Assembly (NCBI RefSeq): GCF_000504285.1
Contig: NZ_KI632511.1
Span: 9,220,154-9,284,153 of the forward strand
Origin: Actinospica robiniae DSM 44927
GTDB taxonomy: Bacteria > Actinomycetota > Actinomycetes > Streptomycetales > Catenulisporaceae
Direction: 5' to 3'
Length of the DNA stretch: 64,000 bases
Shown: piece by piece, positions 7,439 through 14,520 of the stretch
How the letters are laid out: each line of letters opens with the position of its first letter
Numbering within the stretch: position 1 is the first letter of the stretch
Program-made: the position numbers and the translations under genes
The notes under the pieces: model-generated
What the model was told of the DNA's origin: nothing
The model's input: only the letters and a program-made list of their open reading frames with translations
The model's database searches: none

Positions 7439-7471
7439 GCTCCCCTTCGTCAGCGCACAACGAAGGGGAGC
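7439..7471. terminator. Second hairpin, likely terminator of the LLM oxidoreductase gene
   Basis: GCTCCCCTTCGT (7439-7450) pairs perfectly with ACGAAGGGGAGC (7460-7471) around a 9-base loop. It is the first stable hairpin after the stop codon at 7563 on the minus strand, so it is the better candidate terminator of the two in this 496-base gap. Confidence 0.6.
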
Positions 7472-7562
7472 GGGGCAGGTCACGTGACCGGGCCCGGCAG
7501 AGGCCGAAGCTCACCCGGTCAGGGTATTGTTATGATGAACGACCGGTGCGCGGCTGATCCGC

Positions 7563-8564
7563 TCAGCGGCTCAGCTTCGGCAGCACCTCGCGGCCGAAGG
7601 CCTCGATCCACTCGCTCTGGTTGCGTCCCACGTTGTGCAGGTAGATCCGGTCGAAGCCGAGGTCGAGGTAGCGCTGGATCTCGGCGCGGTGCCGGTCCGG
7701 GTCGGCCGAGATCACCATCCGGCCCTCGAAGTCCTCCGGCCGCACCAGCTTCGCCATCTGCTCGAAGTGGTACGGCGAACGGATGTCGCCCTTGTCGAAC
7801 TTCATCCCGCCGTTGGGCCACTCGAGCACCGCGTTCTGCAGCGCCTCCTCGTCGGTCTCCGCCCAGGACAGGTGCAGCTGCAGGATCTTCGGCATCGTCT
7901 CCGGGTCCCGGCCCGCCTCCCGGGCGCCCTCGGCGAACTTGCCCAGCACCATCTCGATCTTCGCCGGGGCCGCGCCCGGGGTGATGATGCCGTCGGCCAG
8001 CTTGCCGGTGCGCTTGGCGTTGAGCGGCCCCGCGGTGGCGATGTAGATCTCCGGGTCCTGCTCCGGCACGGTCCACAGCCGGCAGGTCTCCAGGGTGAAG
8101 TACTTTCCGGCGTGCTTGACCTCCTTGCCCGAGTGCCCGCTGCCGAACAGCTTCTTGATGATCTCCACGGCCTCGAACATCCGGGCGCTGCGCTCCGGGC
8201 CCTCCGGCCAGTACCCGCCCACGACGTGCTCGTTCAGCGCCTCGCCGGCGCCGAGGCCGAGCCAGTGCCGGCCCGGGTACATCGCGCCGAGGGTCGCCGA
8301 GGCCTGCGCCACCAGGGCCGGGTGCATCTTGAACGAGGGGCAGGTCACGCCGGGGCCGAGGTCGCCGGCGGTGCGCGCGCCGATGGCGCTGAGCACGTTC
8401 CAGACGAACGCGGCCTGGCCCTGGCGCGGCACCCAGGGCTGGAAGTGGTCGGCGGCCATGACGCCGGTGAATCCGGCCGCCTCGGCCTGGACGCTGTAGT
8501 CGGTCACCTCGTTCGGACCGAACTGCTCGAGCATGGCGGCGTAGCCGATGTGGGCGGAAGACAT
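7563..8564 (-). CDS. LLM-class F420-dependent oxidoreductase (F420-glucose-6-phosphate dehydrogenase-like)
   Basis: A 333-aa TIM-barrel protein of the luciferase-like family, closest in pattern to the F420-dependent G6PDH-type group: AADHFQPWVPRQGQAAFVWNVLSAIG near the N-terminus, GVTCPSFKMHPALVAQASATLGAMYPGRHWLGLGAGEALNEHVVGGYWP in the middle, and DLGFDRIYLHNVGRNQSEWIEAFG at the end. Family members use reduced or oxidised cofactor F420 for hydride transfer to sugar phosphates or other substrates; the substrate here is not determined by sequence. The start at 8564 is chosen for AGGAGA 6 bases upstream; an in-frame ATG 36 bases earlier lacks support. It stands alone, with a hairpin at 7439-7471 behind it. 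Confidence 0.88.
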   Translation of the reverse strand: MSSAHIGYAAMLEQFGPNEVTDYSVQAEAAGFTGVMAADHFQPWVPRQGQAAFVWNVLSAIGARTAGDLGPGVTCPSFKMHPALVAQASATLGAMYPGRHWLGLGAGEALNEHVVGGYWPEGPERSARMFEAVEIIKKLFGSGHSGKEVKHAGKYFTLETCRLWTVPEQDPEIYIATAGPLNAKRTGKLADGIITPGAAPAKIEMVLGKFAEGAREAGRDPETMPKILQLHLSWAETDEEALQNAVLEWPNGGMKFDKGDIRSPYHFEQMAKLVRPEDFEGRMVISADPDRHRAEIQRYLDLGFDRIYLHNVGRNQSEWIEAFGREVLPKLSR

Positions 8565-8793
8565 GCGCTTCTCCTGACGTCCCGTCCGTTGATCTGTCAT
8601 CCCACTCTAGGCCGTGTCCGCGGGATCGGACCGCGGCGTCTGACGTATGCGGTCGTAAGCGTCGAGTCCGGCGAATACTCGGTCGTCTGCGGCCGTTCCG
8701 GACCGCGGACCGATGGCCGAACGGATGATCTGACTACGTGTCGTCGGACTTCGGAATTGTCATGACTCGTCCCCAGCCGGGTACTCTCGTCCC

Positions 8794-9453
8794 ATGCGGC
8801 TCGACCATGTCTCCTACGCCGTCGAACTCGACGCGTTCTCCTCCACCGTCTCCCGGATCGGCTCCCAGCTCGGTGCGTCCTTCCGGGACGGCGGCGTGCA
8901 TCCCCGCTTCGGCACTCGCAACGCGATCCTCCCGCTGCCCGACGGGGCGTACGTGGAGGTGGTCGCACCGCTGGAGCACCCGGCCACCGACTCGGCCCCG
9001 TTCGGCCGGGCGGTCAAGCGCCGGGCCGAGCTCGGCGGCGGCTGGCTCGGCTGGGTGGTCGGGGTCGAGGACCTCGGCCGTTTCGAGCAGCGGCTCGGCC
9101 GCGAGGCCGCCGAGGGCCACCGGCGCCGGCCGGACGGGCAGCTGCTGCAGTGGCACCAGATCGGCCTGCTCGACCTGATCGACGACCCGCAGCTGCCCTA
9201 CCTGATCCGCTGGGACTGCGCCGACACCCTGCACCCGTCGTCCGGCGCCGAGGACCTGCCGGAGATCGAGCAGCTCGAGATCGCCGGCGACCGGGACGCG
9301 GTACTCGCGTGGCTCGGCGATCCGGATCGGGACCCGCTGCCCGAGCTCAAGGTCAACTGGCTCGAGCCGGCCGACCTGCGCAACGCCTACGACGAGGCCG
9401 GGCTGGTCGCCGTCGACTTCCGCACGGCCGCAGGCAGCGTCCGGATCGACTGA
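8794..9453 (+). CDS. Glyoxalase-like (VOC superfamily) protein
   Basis: A 219-aa protein starting MRLDHVSYAV, the typical first strand of a vicinal-oxygen-chelate fold, followed by FGTRNAILPLPDGAYVEVVAPLEHP, the second half of a glyoxalase-like module. A second module follows (DLIDDPQLPYLIRWD...). This layout fits the Glyoxalase_3 type of actinobacterial proteins of unknown substrate. The metal ligands would be His4 and a Glu in the YVEVV strand, but no reaction can be assigned. The gene converges on the sigma-factor gene with only 3 bases between stop codons. A TTGTCA box near 8756 and TACTCT near 8780 are a weak promoter candidate. Confidence 0.8.
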   Translation: MRLDHVSYAVELDAFSSTVSRIGSQLGASFRDGGVHPRFGTRNAILPLPDGAYVEVVAPLEHPATDSAPFGRAVKRRAELGGGWLGWVVGVEDLGRFEQRLGREAAEGHRRRPDGQLLQWHQIGLLDLIDDPQLPYLIRWDCADTLHPSSGAEDLPEIEQLEIAGDRDAVLAWLGDPDRDPLPELKVNWLEPADLRNAYDEAGLVAVDFRTAAGSVRID

Positions 9454-9456
9454 GTT

Positions 9457-10818
9457 CTAGACGGCCGGGCCCGTGCTCGCGCCGGTCGGGAACGGCAGCA
9501 GCGGATGCGGCGGCCCGGCCGTGGAGCACGCGGCCGGCAGGTCCACCGCGAGGCGCAGCCGCACGACCTCCAGCCCGACGGCCAGGACGACCGCGTTCGG
9601 GCAGGAGACCCGTACCGTCGACGAAGGCGACGGCGAGGGGCTCGGGCTCGGGCTCGGCGGAGCGGGCGGCGTGATCTTCGGTGGTGGCGGCGGCGGTGGC
9701 GTCGTCGGCACGGCGCTGGTGCGCAGCGCCACCGGTGGCGGCGGCGGGCTGCTCGGTGGCGGGCTCGGCGGCGGTGGTGGCGGTGGCGCCGGATGTGATG
9801 GGGCGACAGACGCGGGCGGTGGCGTGGGTTTCGCCACCGGCTTGGCCGGGACTGCCGGGGAACCGGCGAGCGCGAAGGCGACCGCGGCCACGGCTGCTGC
9901 GACGGTCGTGCCCGCCGCGACGGCCTGCTGCCGGGGTGAGGCGTGCCGCGCCTTGGCCAGGACCCGCACCGCGAGGCCCTGATGCGCCCCTGCGCCCGCC
10001 GCGGCGGAGCCCGTCCACAGCGCGGCGCCCTGGGCCGCGGCCACTGCGCCCACGACCGCCGGTGCGACGAGCACGTGCAGGTTCCCGTTGACGTACTTGA
10101 GCATCGCGTACAGCCCGACGCAGTCGGCGCAGTGGCGCAGGTGCCCGCGCACCTTCGCCTCCTCGCGCCCGCGCAGCCTGCCACGGGTGTGGGTGCCGAG
10201 GCGTTCGGCGAACGGCCGGCACGCGGGGGAGCCGATCTCGGTGATATGAGCCTGCAGATACGCCTGCTTGAGCCCCTCGCGGGCCCGGTAGGCCAGCGCG
10301 GAGACGGCTGCCGGGTCGATCCCCAGCTGCGGGGCGAGCTGGCTCGGGCCCTCGCGCTCGACCTCCATCTGCCACAGCACCGTCTGCCACCGCTCGGGCA
10401 GGGACATGAACGCCAGTCCGGCCAGCGAGCGCTCCAGCGCGGCGATCACCGGGTCCTGATCCTCCGGCGTCGGCGCGAGCTCCACCAGGTCGGGCAGCAG
10501 CAGCGTGCGCCGGTCGCACTCGGCCCAGTCCCGGGCCACGTGGCGCATCGCGGTCAGCAGGTACGGGCGGAACGCCTCGCTCGGGCCGTTGCCGTTGCGG
10601 ATCGCGTAGAGCACCCGGGTGAAGGCCTCCGCGCTCAGGTCCTCGGCCGCGGTCTCGGACCGGGTCCAGCGCCGGGCGTGGCGCAGCGCGGCGGTGCGGT
10701 GGCGCCGGTAGAGCGGGTCGAAGGCCTCGAGGTCGCCGCCGCGCACCCGGTCGATCAGGTCCAGGTCCGGGGGGTCTTCGTCGGCGGCCGGGTCGGGCTG
10801 GGCGTGGTGCGAGTCCAT
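9457..10818 (-). CDS. ECF-type sigma factor fused to a zinc-finger anti-sigma-like domain, TM helix and Pro-rich tail
   Basis: A 453-aa protein. Residues 20-95 form a sigma-70 region 2 (DLIDRVRGGDLEAFDPLYRRH, ETAAEDLSAEAFTRVLYAI). Residues about 135-200 form region 4 with an HTH (MSLPERWQTVLWQMEVEREGPSQLAPQLGIDPAAVSALAYRAREGLKQAYL). A zinc-binding anti-sigma motif follows: His226-x3-Cys230-x2-Cys233. Then come hydrophobic segments near 255-272 and 300-320 and a long Pro/Ser/Thr-rich extracytoplasmic tail ending in a small Cys-containing domain. Sigma factor and membrane-bound regulator are thus in one chain, which implies activation by release of the sigma part or a role as a tethered regulator. 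Start at the ATG with AGGGGGAC about 12 bases upstream. Confidence 0.85.
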   Translation of the reverse strand: MDSHHAQPDPAADEDPPDLDLIDRVRGGDLEAFDPLYRRHRTAALRHARRWTRSETAAEDLSAEAFTRVLYAIRNGNGPSEAFRPYLLTAMRHVARDWAECDRRTLLLPDLVELAPTPEDQDPVIAALERSLAGLAFMSLPERWQTVLWQMEVEREGPSQLAPQLGIDPAAVSALAYRAREGLKQAYLQAHITEIGSPACRPFAERLGTHTRGRLRGREEAKVRGHLRHCADCVGLYAMLKYVNGNLHVLVAPAVVGAVAAAQGAALWTGSAAAGAGAHQGLAVRVLAKARHASPRQQAVAAGTTVAAAVAAVAFALAGSPAVPAKPVAKPTPPPASVAPSHPAPPPPPPPSPPPSSPPPPPVALRTSAVPTTPPPPPPPKITPPAPPSPSPSPSPSPSSTVRVSCPNAVVLAVGLEVVRLRLAVDLPAACSTAGPPHPLLPFPTGASTGPAV

Positions 10819-10922
10819 GGCGCGGGTGCGTCCCCCTGGGTTCCGATGAGCCGAGCCCTGTTATAGCGCCGTGGATCGCCCGCACGCGCGGGCCCGGACC
10901 TACTATCACTCGATCGGGTCGG

Positions 10923-11444
10923 TCAGGAGCTTGTGTCTTGACAGCGGCTGCGCCCGCGCTGGGCGCTGAAGGCGCGGCGCAGCGCGGAAAGCAGCGATCC
11001 GGCGTCGGTCCGGCCCGTCCCCGGCGCGCCCGGGGCGACCAGCCAGACCATCCGGGTGCTCTCCCCGATCAGCGGCGGCAGCGCCACCACGTCCCCGTCC
11101 GAGGCGGTGCGCAGCCCGTGCCGCCGGCACCACCAGGCGAAGCCCGGGGCGGCCGCCAGCGAGCCGGGCGGCAGCAGGAAGCCGATCCGATTCACCCGGG
11201 CCCGGGCGTCGGCGGCGACCGGGCCGACCTGGCCGCCCGTGCGCAGCAGCAGGTCGAGCGCGTCCAGGCCTATCGGCATCTGCACGCTGACCAGGTCGAA
11301 GGCGGGCCCGGCCGGCACCGGCTGGACCCGCGCGGGATCGAGGTAGCTCGAGCACAGTGCGAACGCCAGCGGGTCGTGCGGGCCGTGCTGTTCGGACGGT
11401 TCGGGCGGGGCGAGAAAGGCCGGATCGCTCGGTGAAGCGTGCAT
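10923..11444 (-). CDS. Conserved hypothetical protein
   Basis: A 173-aa cytoplasmic protein with the ATG at 11444 preceded by GGAG. The visible core is MPIGLDALDLLLRTGGQVGPVAADARARVNRIGFLLPPGSLAAAPGFAWWCRRHGLRTASDGDVVALPPL, an alpha/beta pattern found in actinobacterial hypothetical proteins that I recall as sometimes annotated with DNA primase/polymerase-like N-terminal domains; I cannot confirm that here. No metal-binding or catalytic triad is obvious and there is no membrane segment. The tail (SQRGRSRCQDTSS-like) is basic. It is divergent from recD2 with 166 bases between starts. Confidence 0.55.
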   Translation of the reverse strand: MHASPSDPAFLAPPEPSEQHGPHDPLAFALCSSYLDPARVQPVPAGPAFDLVSVQMPIGLDALDLLLRTGGQVGPVAADARARVNRIGFLLPPGSLAAAPGFAWWCRRHGLRTASDGDVVALPPLIGESTRMVWLVAPGAPGTGRTDAGSLLSALRRAFSAQRGRSRCQDTSS

Positions 11445-11610
11445 CGTCGTCTCCAGGGGCGAAGGGTGCTGGTGGTGGTCAGCCACGTGCCGAGGACTTC
11501 GCCGACGGAGACCATGGTTCTCGCCGGATCTGACGCGCGGTTGCGAAAGTCACCCGTTCGGGCGAGCATGCGCCGGAACGCTGTCGGTGGCGTGCAGTAG
11601 CGTGCTGCGC

Positions 11611-13890
11611 ATGGACGCCCTCGAGCAGACCGCGAGCGCCACGGCGGGCCCGGACGGTCCCGGGCCGGCGGGCCCGGCGGAGCTCGCCTGCGTCGTCGAG
11701 TTCGTCCTGTTCATCCGGGACGACGGGTTCACCGTGCTGCGCGCCCTGCCCGCGGGCGGCGGGCGCGGCGGCGAGCCCTTCGACGCGGCCGGGGTGGAGC
11801 TGGCCGGGGTGCGCCCGGGCGAGACGCTGCGGCTGTCCGGCACGTGGGAGCAGACCAGGCGGCACGGCCCGCGCCTGGCCGTGCGCAGCTGCGAGCGGCT
11901 GCGGCCGGACTCGGTCCGCTCCATCCGCCGCTACCTGGCCTCCGGCCTGGTCCGCGGCATCGGCCCGCTGCTGGCCCAGGCGCTGACCGACCGGTTCGGC
12001 GAGCACACCCTCGAGGTGATCGAGCAGGAGCCGGACCGGCTGGAGGAGGTCTACGGCATCGGCCGCCGGCGCAGCCGCTGGATCGTCGAGTCCTGGCACG
12101 CCCAGGCCGAGATCAGAGAGCTGATGACGGCGCTGCGCGGCTACGGCATCAACCCCCTGCTGGCCGAGCGGCTGCACCGGGACTACGGCGCGGCTGCCCG
12201 GGAGACCCTCACCCGCCACCCCTACCGCCTGGTCGGCGAGGTGGACGGGATCGGCTTCGCCACCGCAGACCGGATCGGCCTGGCCCAGGGCGAGCCGCCG
12301 ACCGGCGCCGAGCGGCTCGAGGCCGCGGTGTGGGAGGTGTGCGCCTCCGACGGTCCGCGCTCAGGGCACTGCCATCTCCCGGCCGCCCGGGTGGTGGCCG
12401 AGGCGGCCGAGCTGACCGAGCAGCCGCCGGAGCTGCTGCAGGAGGCGCTGGGCCGGCTCGGCGCCGGCAAGGCCTCCCCGCTGGTGCTCGGCACGCACCC
12501 GGTCAGCGGCGAGCCGATCGCCGCGGTCCGGGCCGCGGACCGGGCCGAGCGCCGGCTGGCCAACGACCTGGCCGCGCTCGCCGCCGCCCCCTCGGACCTG
12601 CCCCGGGCGGTGCGCCGGCTGGTCGAGCAGGACGAGTTCGGCCCGGACCTCGATCCCGGCCAGCGCGACGCGGTCCGGATGGCCCTGACCCATCCCGTCT
12701 CCGTGCTCACCGGCGGCCCCGGCTGCGGCAAGTCGCACACCGTGCGCGAGCTGGTGCGGCTGGTGCGGGCCGGCGGCGGCAGCGTCACCCTGGCCGCGCC
12801 GACCGGCAAGGCCGCGCGCCGGCTGGCCGAGCTGACCGGCGCGGACGCCATGACCGTGCACCGGCTCGCGGCCGACCCGCATCCCGGCGACCCGCAGCCG
12901 GAGCCGGCGGCGGGCGAGCCGGAGGAGGCCGGCGCGCTGTTCGGCGCCCGCAGCACGATGGTGCACCTGATCGTGGTCGACGAGGCCTCGATGCTCGACG
13001 TCTACCTCGCCGCCCGGCTGACCGCCCGGATCCCGCCGGGCACCCACCTGCTGCTCGTCGGCGACGTCGACCAGCTGCCCTCGGTCGGCCCGGGCGCCGT
13101 GCTGGCGGACGTGCTGGCCGTGCCGGGCATCGCCCGCACCACGCTCACCCGGGTGTTCCGGCAGGCCGAGCGCTCCACCATCGTGGCCAACGCGCACCTG
13201 ATCCGGCAGGGCCGGATGCCGCAGCTCAAGCGCTCGGACTTCTGGTTCGCCGAGCTCGACGACCCGGAGCGGATCGCAGAGCTGGTGGCCGAGATCGCCA
13301 CCGAGCGGCTGCCGCGCAAGCTCGGCGTGGACCCGGCCCGGGTCCAGGTGCTCTGCCCGGCCCGCCGCGGCCCGGCCGGCGCCGCCCAGCTGGCCCGGAT
13401 GCTGCAGGAGCGGCTCAATCCCAGGGCGGAGAACGAACCCGAGTACTGGCACGGCCCGCGCGTCTTCCGGGTCGGGGACCGGGTGATCGCCACCCGCAAC
13501 GACTACGCGCGCGGCGCGCACGGGGTGTTCAACGGCACCCTCGGCACGGTGGTGGACCTGGACCTGCGCGAGGCCGGGCTGACCATGGAGACCGAGGACG
13601 GCGAGCAGATCCGCTACGACCTCGACGATCTGGACGACCTCGCGCACAGCTACGCGCTGACCGTGCACAAGGCCCAGGGCAGCGAGTTCGCGCACGTCGT
13701 CGCCCCGCTCACGATGGACGCGCCGCGGCTGCTGACCCGCCGGCTGTTCTATACGCTGGCCACCCGGGCCCGCAGCACGGTCGTCCTGGTCGGCCAGCCG
13801 CGCGCGCTGCGGCACGCGCTGGACACCCAGGGACCGGCCCGGGCCACCCTGCTGGCCCAGCGGCTCGGCCGGGCCCTGGCAGAGCTCTGA
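11611..13890 (+). CDS. recD2: RecD2-type ATP-dependent DNA helicase
   Basis: A 5'-3' superfamily 1B helicase of 759 aa, not part of a RecBCD complex because no recB or recC is adjacent. N-terminal OB-like and HhH regions (YLASGLVRGIGPLLAQAL, YGIGRRRSRWIVESW) precede Walker A GGPGCGKSHT with Lys374, motif Ia (LAAPTGKAARRL), Walker B VVDEASMLD (Asp457-Glu458), GDVDQLPSVGPGAVLADVL (motif III), and the C-terminal motif VI stretch ALTVHKAQGSEFAHV. It acts in DNA repair and stress tolerance. No strong ribosome site is visible; ATG at 11611 is preferred over a GTG at 11587, which adds eight uninformative residues. Confidence 0.92.
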   Translation: MDALEQTASATAGPDGPGPAGPAELACVVEFVLFIRDDGFTVLRALPAGGGRGGEPFDAAGVELAGVRPGETLRLSGTWEQTRRHGPRLAVRSCERLRPDSVRSIRRYLASGLVRGIGPLLAQALTDRFGEHTLEVIEQEPDRLEEVYGIGRRRSRWIVESWHAQAEIRELMTALRGYGINPLLAERLHRDYGAAARETLTRHPYRLVGEVDGIGFATADRIGLAQGEPPTGAERLEAAVWEVCASDGPRSGHCHLPAARVVAEAAELTEQPPELLQEALGRLGAGKASPLVLGTHPVSGEPIAAVRAADRAERRLANDLAALAAAPSDLPRAVRRLVEQDEFGPDLDPGQRDAVRMALTHPVSVLTGGPGCGKSHTVRELVRLVRAGGGSVTLAAPTGKAARRLAELTGADAMTVHRLAADPHPGDPQPEPAAGEPEEAGALFGARSTMVHLIVVDEASMLDVYLAARLTARIPPGTHLLLVGDVDQLPSVGPGAVLADVLAVPGIARTTLTRVFRQAERSTIVANAHLIRQGRMPQLKRSDFWFAELDDPERIAELVAEIATERLPRKLGVDPARVQVLCPARRGPAGAAQLARMLQERLNPRAENEPEYWHGPRVFRVGDRVIATRNDYARGAHGVFNGTLGTVVDLDLREAGLTMETEDGEQIRYDLDDLDDLAHSYALTVHKAQGSEFAHVVAPLTMDAPRLLTRRLFYTLATRARSTVVLVGQPRALRHALDTQGPARATLLAQRLGRALAEL

Positions 13891-13994
13891 CGCGACCCGG
13901 GCGGGCGCGGGGGGCGGCTTCGCGGGCGGGCGGCGAGCGACGGTCCGGCGGAAAATCCCTGCCGCCCTACGGCTCCGTGCGGCACAATGATCCC

Positions 13995-14462
13995 GTGGAC
14001 GCAGCCGAGGACCGACGCAGCCCGAGCACCGAAGCGGTGACCGGGCCGCTCGCCGTCGGCCGGGGCGTGACCATCCCCGCCCGGGACCTGTCCTGGCGCT
14101 TCTCCCGCTCGTCGGGCCCCGGCGGCCAGGGCGTGAACACCACCGACAGCCGGATCGAGCTGTCGATCGACCTGACCGCCTGTGAGGGATTCACCGCGGA
14201 CCAGCGCGCCCGCGTGCTCGAGCGGCTCGGGCCGCGCCTGGTCGAGGGCGTGCTGACCATCGCGGCCTCGGAGTTCCGCTCCCAGCTGCGCAACCGCCGC
14301 GCCGCCCGCGAGCGCCTGGCCGCGCAGCTGGCCGAGGCCCTCGCGCCGCCCCCGCCGCGGCGCCGCGCCACCAAGCCCTCCCGCGGCGCGGTGGCCCGCC
14401 GGCTCGACGACAAGGCCCGCCGGGCGAAGGTCAAGCAGTTGCGAAAGGGCCACTTCGACTGA
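13995..14462 (+). CDS. arfB: Peptidyl-tRNA hydrolase ArfB (alternative ribosome-rescue factor)
   Basis: A 155-aa protein of the ICT1/YaeJ family. It frees nascent chains from ribosomes stalled without a stop codon, hydrolysing peptidyl-tRNA through the GGQ motif, seen here at residues 43-45 in SSGPGGQGVNTTDSRIEL. The basic C-terminal tail (RRRATKPSRGAVARRLDDKARRAKVKQLRKGHFD) is the segment that enters the empty mRNA channel, with the usual KxxR-type charged spacing. GTG at 13995 is selected because the open frame further upstream is a shadow of recD2. It follows recD2 by 104 bases and may have its own promoter. Confidence 0.92.
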   Translation: MDAAEDRRSPSTEAVTGPLAVGRGVTIPARDLSWRFSRSSGPGGQGVNTTDSRIELSIDLTACEGFTADQRARVLERLGPRLVEGVLTIAASEFRSQLRNRRAARERLAAQLAEALAPPPPRRRATKPSRGAVARRLDDKARRAKVKQLRKGHFD

Positions 14463-14520
14463 CGTCGCCGTGGTTCGAGTTCTGACAGGGCCGCACACTG
14501 TTACCGAATATTGACGTACT

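Noticed and set aside
11844-13994. Long open frame on the plus strand ahead of arfB
   Set aside because: It is a shadow of recD2 with Arg/Gly/Ala-rich composition; arfB itself starts at 13995.
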